Assembly (NCBI GenBank): GCA_964541725.1
Contig: CAZIQG010000070.1
Coordinates: 1 to 5,191 of the forward strand
Reading direction: 5' to 3'
Origin: JAGOUY01 sp964541725
Lineage (GTDB): Bacteria; Patescibacteriota; Patescibacteriia; 2-12-FULL-60-25
Length of the DNA stretch: 5,191 nucleotides
Position 1 is the first letter of the stretch; each line of letters begins with the position of its first letter. The notes beneath the pieces were generated by a model. It saw only the letters and a list, made by a program, of their open reading frames with translations. It ran no database searches and had not been told where the DNA came from. This document shows positions 1 to 5,154 of the stretch, in pieces. The position numbers and the translations under genes were made by a program.

Positions 1-162
1 GGATCGTATGCCTGCGACTTTTTTGTTCCTACAGAACTCGCATTCCGCCATAGCTATTTGTGGCGGGCCGGAGCCGATGCCTGCAACCGCAAATCGAGAG
101 CAACGGCATCGTCTCCTTGCTCGGACAGCTGTAGGAATAAAAAAGTCGCAGGCATACGATCC
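1..162. repeat. Large inverted repeat enclosing two hairpins (foldback element)
   Basis: Bases 1-34 pair with 129-162 along all 34 positions. The only non-Watson-Crick position is G25 opposite T138, which would be a G-U wobble in RNA. The 94-base interior folds again. Hairpin one pairs 45-50 (CCGCCA) with 61-66 (TGGCGG). Hairpin two pairs 75-81 (CGATGCC) with 105-111 (GGCATCG) and extends through 70-73 with 113-116 across one mismatch. The result is a multi-branched cruciform or structured RNA. It carries no ORF of note. The left arm begins at the first base of the window, so the repeat may continue upstream. It could be a MITE-like element, a structured non-coding RNA, or a foldback at a contig edge. 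The pairing is certain from the sequence but the function is unknown. Confidence 0.8.
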
Positions 163-163
163 C

Positions 164-213
164 TAGATGAGGGGGGATGGGAACTGATGCCTCATCCCTG
201 ATGCCTGACGCCT
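164..213. repeat. G-rich stretch plus degenerate heptamer tandem repeat
   Basis: Bases 186-213 are four consecutive 7-mers: GATGCCT, CATCCCT, GATGCCT and GACGCCT. Units 1 and 3 are identical, and the others differ from them by one to three bases. The array is preceded at 164-181 by a G-rich stretch starting TAGATG, resembling the tracts at 1203 and 2109. The array ends about 40 bases before the chosen recombinase start, so it lies in that gene's upstream region. No recognisable sigma-70 promoter was found here. Confidence 0.6.
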
Positions 214-255
214 ATCTTTTTGCGACGCATCTGTTTTCGTGGCAAGATGAAGAGT

Positions 256-1185
256 ATGTCTAAGCTGTCAGCACATTTGCGTCCGTTTTTGGAGCATGTG
301 GAGGTGGAGAAAGGGCGTTCCCATCTAACCGTGCGTAATTATAGTTTTTATTTGGAGCGGTTTATTGAATGGGCTAAGGATCCGAATGCTGAGGATGTGA
401 CGCTCGACATGATCCATAATTATCGTTTGTTTTTGAACCGGTTGGCGAGCGGTGAAGGGGATCATACGCTTAAAAAGAATACGCAGAATTATCATTTGAT
501 CGCCTTGCGTTCTTTTTTGAAGTTTTTGATGAAGCGCGATGTGAAGACGCTTACCCCGGAAAAAATTGAGCTCGCGAAGCAGGGGACGCGCGAAGTGGCG
601 TTTTTGGAACAAGAAGATTTGGAGCGATTGTTGGCCGCGCCTGAAGCTACGGATGCCTCTCCAATTGTTCAGGCGCGTGATAAAGCGATTTTGGAAATCT
701 TTTTTTCGACGGGGTTGCGCGTGTCTGAACTTGCTTCGCTTAGACGAGAGCAGGTGAATGGGACGCGTGAAGAATTATCGGTGCGAGGTAAGGGAGACAA
801 GCTTCGTGTCGTATTTATGTCGCCAAAGGCGCGGGTAGCGCTCAAGGCTTATTTAGATATGCGCGACACAGATGAAGTCCCGTATGTGTTTGTGCGTCAC
901 GACCGTGCCAAGGGAGGCGCGCGTGAAATCGGAGCGCTTACCCCACGTTCGATTGAGCGTTTAGTGCAGCATTACGCGATCGCCGCAGGAATTCCGAAGA
1001 CGGTCACACCGCATACGCTCCGTCATTCGTTTGCGACGGATCTATTGATTAATGGAGCGGATTTACGCAGTGTGCAAACACTGCTCGGCCATTCTTCGAT
1101 TACAACAACGCAAATCTATACGCATGTCACGAACCGACAATTGAAAGATGTGTTCACCGCATTCCATGATAAACAGCGGGAGTAG
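256..1185 (+). CDS. xerC: Xer-family site-specific tyrosine recombinase (XerC/XerD-like)
   Basis: Cuts and rejoins DNA through a covalent phosphotyrosine intermediate. Xer enzymes usually resolve chromosome dimers at dif with FtsK. From ATG 256 it is 309 residues, the usual Xer length. An N-terminal SAM-like core-binding domain (about 1-95, with VEKGRSHLTVRNY near 18-30) precedes the catalytic domain (about 115-295). All six catalytic residues are visible: R155 (TGLRVSEL), K179 (GKGDK), H253 and R256 (HTLRH), H279 (LLGHSS) and nucleophile Y288 (IYTHV). Their spacing matches E. coli XerD. The integron-integrase insert between patches II and III is absent. Start choice: an in-frame TTG at 220 and an ATG at 247 also exist, but MSKLSAHLRPFLE from 256 best matches Xer N-termini, and the extra residues lie next to repeat DNA. 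XerC, XerD and single-Xer types cannot be separated here, so the symbol is approximate. No dif-like site was seen. Confidence 0.93.
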   Translation: MSKLSAHLRPFLEHVEVEKGRSHLTVRNYSFYLERFIEWAKDPNAEDVTLDMIHNYRLFLNRLASGEGDHTLKKNTQNYHLIALRSFLKFLMKRDVKTLTPEKIELAKQGTREVAFLEQEDLERLLAAPEATDASPIVQARDKAILEIFFSTGLRVSELASLRREQVNGTREELSVRGKGDKLRVVFMSPKARVALKAYLDMRDTDEVPYVFVRHDRAKGGAREIGALTPRSIERLVQHYAIAAGIPKTVTPHTLRHSFATDLLINGADLRSVQTLLGHSSITTTQIYTHVTNRQLKDVFTAFHDKQRE

Positions 1186-1250
1186 GGGTTGGATGGTGGT
1201 TATAGATGGATGAGGAGGTGGGGAGTGTGATATGATGAGGTTGATTTTGT
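1186..1250 (+). other. G-rich spacer between recombinase and membrane-protein gene
   Basis: This 65-base gap is almost free of C. From 1203 it begins TAGATGG and shares the 11-mer GGTGGGGAGTG (1217-1227) with the tract at 2109-2143. A GATGAGG at 1234-1240 is the only Shine-Dalgarno-like sequence. Its spacing of 10 bases to ATG 1251 is on the long side. No terminator was seen, so the two + strand genes may be cotranscribed. Confidence 0.45.
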
Positions 1251-1817
1251 ATGTCGGATCGTCGTTCTTTATCTCCTAGGAGGGGTGTTTTACGCGTAAC
1301 AAAACAGGCTCCGCCATCGTTGCTTGGGGTGGTTGAGGTACTTGTGACGAATCCTGCGAAGGCTGTTTTCATTTTGGAGCGAGAGATTCAGCATCGAGCT
1401 GAGTTTATCCGCTTGGCGGAGCAGGCGCGGACATTTGTGTGGTGGCGGTTTACGGATGCGCTGCAAGGATTTGTGGTGACGAGTATTTTGATCGTGTCGG
1501 CCTTATGGACGTTTCGTGGGCTTACCCGCGTGCGTGAATGGATGGATGAGATCGATCCGCGGGTGTTGCCAGGCGGTGAAGCGGTATTTGATCAATGGCG
1601 GTCCTTGTTTGTGCATTCCCCCTTAGCTTCTTGGCCATGGCAGTTATTGGCGGTCGTCGCTACCGTGATGGTGGTGGGGTTATTTGCCCGTCATTTAGGG
1701 ATTTTATTATTTTCTTGGAGAGAGTTTGGTCCGTTAAAAGCGGCGGCGCGTTCGCGGGAGGAGGAGATTGAGGTGTTGAGGGAGTGGAGGGAGAAACTAG
1801 ATATACATAAAAAATAA
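1251..1817 (+). CDS. Hypothetical membrane protein with two predicted helices
   Basis: I do not recognise this 188-residue protein. Visible parts are a basic N-terminus (SDRRSLSPRRG), an amphipathic stretch with many charged residues (about 36-66), a hydrophobic helix at about 71-88 (FVVTSILIVSALWTF), a polar loop (about 90-128), a second hydrophobic helix at about 129-154, and a charged C-terminal helix (about 160-186) rich in E, R and K that could form a coiled coil. There is no signal-peptide cleavage pattern, no cysteine motif and no enzymatic signature. It is probably an inner-membrane protein with a two-helix hairpin. ATG 1251 is the first possible start, because an in-frame TGA lies just upstream at 1242. 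It follows the recombinase by 65 bases on the same strand. The long open frame, consistent hydrophobic and charged segmentation, and ordinary codon use support a real gene. Confidence 0.75.
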   Translation: MSDRRSLSPRRGVLRVTKQAPPSLLGVVEVLVTNPAKAVFILEREIQHRAEFIRLAEQARTFVWWRFTDALQGFVVTSILIVSALWTFRGLTRVREWMDEIDPRVLPGGEAVFDQWRSLFVHSPLASWPWQLLAVVATVMVVGLFARHLGILLFSWREFGPLKAAARSREEEIEVLREWREKLDIHKK

Positions 1818-1835
1818 GCATACGCTTCCCCCCTC

Positions 1836-1895
1836 CTTGTCATTCTGAGGTGAAATCAGCTGTCGTAAAGATATAGGCTGGAGCCGAAGAATCCC
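1836..1895. repeat. Degenerate dispersed-repeat motif (GTCATTCTGAG ... CGAAGAATCCC)
   Basis: CTTGTCATTCTGAG at 1836-1849 and GAGCCGAAGAATCCC at 1881-1895 are the two halves of a motif I recall as a common intergenic repeat in several bacterial groups, where the halves normally abut. Here about 31 bases separate them. A 5-bp hairpin (TGCCT/AGGCA, 1909-1921) follows. It lies directly downstream of the membrane-protein stop codon. The family assignment is from memory and was not searched. Confidence 0.4.
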
Positions 1896-1941
1896 TTGTG
1901 GATTAGGGTGCCTTTCAGGCAGAAGGAGGAATATAGGCGAT

Positions 1942-2108
1942 GGGCTCCGATTGAATTGATGTTTATTACGTCTTCACACGGGTCCCGCCACTGCGGCACC
2001 TTACCGTACTCGACTCTCATAAACGACCGCATCCCGTCTGCGTGCGCTAAGGGATCCGCCTACGTGTCACCCGTGCGAATTTCTTAGATATCAATTCAAT
2101 CAGAGCCC
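1942..2108. repeat. Second long inverted repeat between convergent genes
   Basis: Bases 1942-1960 pair with 2090-2108 at 18 of 19 positions, the exception being C1948 opposite A2102. Inside, 1977-1983 (CACGGGT) pairs perfectly with 2069-2075 (ACCCGTG). Smaller hairpins lie within that arm, for example CCGC/GCGG at 1985-1996 and CGCA/TGCG at 2028-2042. It sits between the 3' ends of a + strand gene and the - strand ATPase gene. A MITE-like element or structured RNA is possible. There is no adjoining U tract, so it is not a classic intrinsic terminator, although a strong stem here could still stop or protect both transcripts. The rest of 1818-2159 has no credible gene; the short open frames in it show no protein-like features. 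Confidence 0.72.
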
Positions 2109-2143
2109 TAGATGGGTGGAGGTGGGTGGGGAGTGGAAGGTGA
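2109..2143 (+). repeat. G-rich degenerate heptad tract
   Basis: Read in sevens from 2109, the tract is TAGATGG, GTGGAGG, TGGGTGG, GGAGTGG and AAGGTGA, so GG recurs at positions 6-7 of four successive units. It directly abuts the right arm of the inverted repeat and ends 16 bases from the ATPase stop codon. The G runs could allow a two-layer G-quadruplex on the + strand. The - strand ATPase transcript would carry the C-rich complement. Confidence 0.45.
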
Positions 2144-2159
2144 TTTGATGTTGCGTGTT

Positions 2160-3128
2160 TTACGAAAACATTTGATGAATCGTGTCTTCAAGGGTTGGGG
2201 AGTCGATAGAGATGTCTACGATGGGGAGATTGTCCAGGAGTGTTTTAGTGAGGTCACTGACCCCTTCTCTCTCGGTGGTATAACTGATTTGTAGCAGGTC
2301 GAAGGATTTTACTTTGCCGAACGTTTGAGCCTGTTTTTTGGTGATTGGTGTTTCAAGAGTGATGGTGACGGTTTTGCGTGCGCTCGTCGTTTTTGTTAGT
2401 TCTGTGAGGCTGCCATCGTAATGAAGATGTCCTTTGTCAATTAAAATGACGCGTTCGCAGAGAGCTTCAACATCGGCCATCGTGTGAGAGGTTAAGAGAA
2501 TTGTGGTTTTTTCTTTGCGATTCCAGTCTTTTAAAAACGCACGAACCGCACGTTGAGAAACGACGTCGAGGCCAATCGTCGGTTCATCGAGTAAAAGAAC
2601 ACGGGGTTTATGCAAAAGAGCGTTGATCAATTCGCATTTCATGCGTTCGCCGAGGGAGAGTTGGCGAACGGGAGTATGTAAGGCGTGGGAGACGTTCAGG
2701 CGCTCGCTTAATTCTGTGAGGCGAGCTTTGAAGTCTTTATCTGGAATGTCGTAAATTTCTTTGTTGAGCTCAAACGTATCGCGAGCGGGGAGATCCCACC
2801 AGAGTTGGTTTTTTTGTCCGAGCACAATTGCGAATTGTTGTTGGAAATTAGGCTCTCGTTTCCAGGGGATATGCCCGAGAACGTGTGCTTCACCACTCGT
2901 CGGCCATAGAATGCCGGATAGCATTTTGAGCGTCGTGGTTTTACCAGCTCCATTAGGTCCAAGGAAGCCGACGCATTCGCCTTCCTCGATCGAGAATGAG
3001 AGATCTTGGACGGCGGTGGCTTGGATGGTTTCGCGTTTTACGATGCTTTTAAGCGTACCCAAAAATCCTGGTTGTTTTTTCCAGGAAGTGTAGGTTTTGG
3101 AAAGATGAGAGACGGAGATGATAGACAT
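2160..3128 (-). CDS. ABC transporter ATP-binding protein, COG4586-type
   Basis: Cytoplasmic ATPase subunit that powers the two membrane subunits encoded just upstream. All ABC motifs are intact in the 322-residue protein: Walker A GPNGAGKT (57-64), Q-loop Q105, signature LSLGERMK (157-164), Walker B VLLLDEP (177-183), D-loop GLD (186-188) and switch H215 (TSH). Two traits point to the COG4586 group rather than to general ABC-2 ATPases: the long N-terminal insert before Walker A (about 14-38) and the QKNQLWWDLPARDTFE stretch after the Q-loop (105-120). A C-terminal domain of about 80 residues ends in SPTLEDTIHQMF, typical of ABC-2 exporter ATPases. ATG 3128 begins 3 bases after the permease B stop with no clear Shine-Dalgarno sequence, suggesting translational coupling. 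Substrate is unknown. Confidence 0.95.
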   Translation of the reverse strand: MSIISVSHLSKTYTSWKKQPGFLGTLKSIVKRETIQATAVQDLSFSIEEGECVGFLGPNGAGKTTTLKMLSGILWPTSGEAHVLGHIPWKREPNFQQQFAIVLGQKNQLWWDLPARDTFELNKEIYDIPDKDFKARLTELSERLNVSHALHTPVRQLSLGERMKCELINALLHKPRVLLLDEPTIGLDVVSQRAVRAFLKDWNRKEKTTILLTSHTMADVEALCERVILIDKGHLHYDGSLTELTKTTSARKTVTITLETPITKKQAQTFGKVKSFDLLQISYTTEREGVSDLTKTLLDNLPIVDISIDSPTLEDTIHQMFS

Positions 3129-3131
3129 AGC

Positions 3132-3971
3132 TTATGATGAAGCCGAGGTGTAATGTTTTATTCCCTTCTTCCAGATCACGAGAGCGCAGATTACCGTGAT
3201 GATGGTGATGAGAAAAGCCCAGATGATCTCAAATAGAGAGAGGCGATGGAGGAGGGCTTTAGTTGGGAATGAGACGATCACGAAGATGGGGATGAGGTAG
3301 GTGAAGATGGTGCGTGCAAGACTCGGAAATACTTCGGTAGGAAAACGTGCGGCATATGTTACTTCGCGATAGGTTCTCCAAACATGTTCTGTTTCCGTGG
3401 TCCAAAAGGCTAAGCTTGCGATTATGATGTTTGAGCAAATACTCAAGATAAAACTTAGAATAAATAGGAAGAGGGTGAGGATGCCGGTTTGAAGGGTAAC
3501 AATGACATTGGCTTGTTTGAGGGCGTAGAAGAAGAGTGTGAAGGCAGCTGGAGCAGTGATGATGTCGAGCAGATCTACGATGCGAAATGTTGACCAGAGG
3601 AGAGGGTTTACGGGTTTTGTTAAAATAAAATCAAAGTCGCCATTTTTTACAATACGAGGGTGATCGGTAAGGCCTCGATAAAAAATTTGCAACATGACAT
3701 CGATAATGTTCATGACGGCGAAAAAGAGGAGAGCTTCTCCGGAAGAGTAGCCGACGATAGTAGTGTCTGGACGAAAGAGGGAGAGAGCAAAGACGAAAAA
3801 TAATCCCATGCGGATTAATTTTGAAGGGATGAAGGTCCAAAAATCGATGCGTGAGGAGACGAGAATGGTGAAATTTAAGACAGCGGCTTTACGCCAGATG
3901 CGTAGGTAGCGTAACAAAACGTATTGAGTATCGGGTATCGAGTATCGGGTATGGGGAAGAGGACGGGGCAT
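3132..3971 (-). CDS. ABC-2 type transporter permease B (COG4587/COG3694, DUF990 family)
   Basis: One of two membrane subunits of the exporter. About six hydrophobic segments are visible in the 279 residues, near 45-66, 77-98, 132-150, 162-190, 220-238 and 247-266. Family-like features are the cytoplasmic loop IVKNGDFDFILTKPVNPLL (about 107-125), ARFPTEVFP (208-216) and the C-terminal WKKGIKHY (267-274). Permease A has matching elements at the same places. The gene starts 4 bases after the permease A stop. The N-terminus is odd: residues 6-17 are encoded by a heptamer tandem repeat (3921-3955) and look unlike a membrane-protein start. A TTG at 3917 would give a family-like start (LLRYLRIWRKAA) just after the repeat, so the true start is uncertain. 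The ATG is kept because of the tight coupling. Confidence 0.9.
   Translation of the reverse strand: MPRPLPHTRYSIPDTQYVLLRYLRIWRKAAVLNFTILVSSRIDFWTFIPSKLIRMGLFFVFALSLFRPDTTIVGYSSGEALLFFAVMNIIDVMLQIFYRGLTDHPRIVKNGDFDFILTKPVNPLLWSTFRIVDLLDIITAPAAFTLFFYALKQANVIVTLQTGILTLFLFILSFILSICSNIIIASLAFWTTETEHVWRTYREVTYAARFPTEVFPSLARTIFTYLIPIFVIVSFPTKALLHRLSLFEIIWAFLITIITVICALVIWKKGIKHYTSASS
3921..3955. repeat. Heptamer tandem repeat, five units, at the permease B start
   Basis: Five consecutive 7-mers on the + strand: GTATTGA, GTATCGG, GTATCGA, GTATCGG and GTATGGG. All share GTAT. On the - strand they fall within the annotated 5' end of permease B and encode residues 6-17. Seven is not a multiple of three, so each unit is read in a shifted frame, but the five-unit total of 35 bases leaves the frame open. 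Confidence 0.8.
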
Positions 3972-3975
3972 ACTT

Positions 3976-4767
3976 CTATCTGCCGTAGGCGGCGTAGGAT
4001 TTTAAGCCACGTCGCCACATCATAAAGACGATCCCGCTTAGAATGAGGATCCAAAGGAGTTGTGTTTGGAGGGCGAGGACGGTGGATGGAGTCACCCCTT
4101 CTATCCATGTACGAGCAGGGGCGAACACGAGAGAGGGGAAAGGGGTTAGTTGCAAGACGTGCTGAATACTGGAGGGCAGAGTGTTGAGAGGGATGAAGGC
4201 GCCAGAGCAGAATTGTAAGAGGATGATGGTGAGAAAACGGGGGCCGTAGGCGCGGTCTGTCCAAAAGGAGAGGAGGCCGGCAATGAAATCGATCAGCTGC
4301 ATGATGGTCAGGCTTCCAAGAAAGAGGAGTCCGGTTACGAGCCAGGTAAGGGGAATGTGAGGGAGCGAGGGTTGGATATTTGGAAAAGCGAGTAGGAGGA
4401 TGCCAACGGCTCCAAGGCCGCCCAGGGCAGAAAGGACTCGGCTGGCGCTTACGCGTGCCCAACAATAGCCGAGATAGTTTATAGGACGGAGTAAGAAGTT
4501 CGTCAGATCTCCTTCGCTGATCTCGCTGGAGATGGTGTGCATGGTTTGTGCGGTGAGCTGGGCCGAGATAAACGCGGAGACGAGGGTATAGGTTAATAGT
4601 GTGTGTTGTGACCAAGGACCGACGCCTTGGGGCATGTTTTGAAACACAAAAATCAAGGCAGCGTAAAAAATGAGGTCGCGGATTCTGCCAATGAAAAAAT
4701 TGGTTCGGTGGATGAGCTCTTGGGAAAGGGCGAGGCGGAAGCCCGTGAGATAAGGGCGAAGGGACAT
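3976..4767 (-). CDS. ABC-2 type transporter permease A (COG3694/COG4587, DUF990 family)
   Basis: First gene of the exporter operon: an inner-membrane subunit expected to pair with permease B and bind the ATPase. The 263-residue protein shows about six hydrophobic segments, near 29-46, 55-75, 110-128, 139-165, 174-197 and 232-251. The loop EISEGDLTNFLLRPINYLGY (82-101) is the counterpart of the permease B loop at 107-125. The C-terminus WRRGLKSYAAYGR matches WKKGIKHYTSASS of permease B, as expected for distant paralogues. Which COG belongs to which subunit is uncertain. ATG 4767 is the first usable start, since an in-frame TAG lies 21 bases upstream. No Shine-Dalgarno sequence precedes it (GCAATTCC). 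A leaderless or near-leaderless message is possible. Confidence 0.93.
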   Translation of the reverse strand: MSLRPYLTGFRLALSQELIHRTNFFIGRIRDLIFYAALIFVFQNMPQGVGPWSQHTLLTYTLVSAFISAQLTAQTMHTISSEISEGDLTNFLLRPINYLGYCWARVSASRVLSALGGLGAVGILLLAFPNIQPSLPHIPLTWLVTGLLFLGSLTIMQLIDFIAGLLSFWTDRAYGPRFLTIILLQFCSGAFIPLNTLPSSIQHVLQLTPFPSLVFAPARTWIEGVTPSTVLALQTQLLWILILSGIVFMMWRRGLKSYAAYGR

Positions 4768-4782
4768 GGAATTGCGTTTAGC

Positions 4783-4809
4783 CTAGCAAACGTTTGACAT
4801 TTTTGCTAG
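4783..4809. promoter_or_regulatory. Operator-like palindrome over the promoter
   Basis: CTAGCAAA (4783-4790) and TTTGCTAG (4802-4809) form a perfect 8-bp inverted repeat with an 11-base spacer. A third half-site, TTTTTGCTA, recurs at 4810-4818, ten bases after the copy at 4800-4808. Nested in the left part is the perfect 10-bp palindrome CAAACGTTTG (4787-4796), which resembles the CG-centred operators of LacI-family repressors such as PurR. The group covers the -35 box of the rightward promoter and ends 16 bases from the transporter start codon, so one regulator could control both directions. No regulator gene is in the window. Confidence 0.5.
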
Positions 4810-4822
4810 TTTTTGCTACCTT
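4794..4822 (+). promoter_or_regulatory. Predicted sigma-70 promoter pointing right
   Basis: Consensus TTGACA (4794-4799), a 17-base spacer, and TACCTT (4817-4822) preceded by TGC, giving an extended -10. The -10 itself matches only 3 of 6. Transcription would start near 4829 and run toward the window end. On the opposite strand TAGCAA, 17 bases, TAGGCT (4808 down to 4780) is a much weaker candidate for the transporter operon. It would leave only a few bases of leader. Confidence 0.5.
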
Positions 4823-4876
4823 CTGTTGTTCGTCATTGGTCTTTTTACACTACATTAAAAGCAAGATGATTCTATA

Positions 4877-4915
4877 TTCCTGAAAAGTGCGTTATTTTAG
4901 CGTGTTTTTCAGGGA
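4877..4915 (+). other. 15-bp hairpin in the leader
   Basis: Bases 4877-4891 pair with 4901-4915 around a 9-base loop (TTATTTTAG). The eight pairs CCTGAAAA/TTTTCAGG are perfect Watson-Crick. G-U pairs at 4887/4905, 4888/4904, 4889/4903 and 4878/4914 suggest RNA rather than DNA structure when read on the + strand. No U tract follows on either strand, so it is not an intrinsic terminator. Confidence 0.55.
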
Positions 4916-5115
4916 GATTGAAGTCTTCCCTCGTATGCGATCTGGGTTATCGCCCGGATTCATCCGTTATTTCTGATACTATTGCTCCTTAAAAATACGT
5001 TGGATTGATTAGTATTGTTTGTTTGATCTGTGTCTCACACGCGTCTATCTGCTGTAAGATAAGCGTTTTTGCCTCAACACATCACCGTAACACACCTCCG
5101 TATTTGACCTGCTTC

Positions 5116-5154
5116 GGCCGTCACGTACGAATAAAGGTTCCTGCGGAACCGGCC
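5116..5154 (+). other. Bulged hairpin near the window end
   Basis: GGTTCC (5136-5141) and GGAACC (5145-5150) form a 6-bp stem with a TGC loop. GGCC at 5116-5119 can pair with GGCC at 5151-5154 to extend it across a 16-base one-sided bulge. It lies about 35 bases before the terminal ATG, so it could affect translation or processing of whatever follows. Confidence 0.45.

Noticed and set aside
220..255. TTG 220 as the recombinase start
   Set aside because: It adds residues (RRICFRGK...) unlike Xer N-termini, next to repeat DNA, with no Shine-Dalgarno sequence. ATG 256 gives the usual start, although ATG 247 cannot be excluded.
256..1185. Integron integrase
   Set aside because: The spacing between the catalytic lysine and the HxxR motif is as in XerD, leaving no room for the extra integron-integrase segment. 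No attI or cassette array is visible.
1896..2294. Short + strand open frames in and after the second foldback
   Set aside because: They lie across inverted-repeat arms or antisense to the ATPase gene. They have low-complexity or unstructured translations and no Shine-Dalgarno sequence.
164..3955. CRISPR array
   Set aside because: The repeats are 7-base tandem units without spacers, and no cas gene is present.
3875..4615. A 246-codon open frame on the - strand overlapping both permeases
   Set aside because: It is out of frame with two well-supported permeases. Its translation is rich in R, P, H and S with no domain features, which is typical of a shadow frame.
4877..4915. Intrinsic terminator
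   Set aside because: The stem is strong, but neither strand has a U tract after it.
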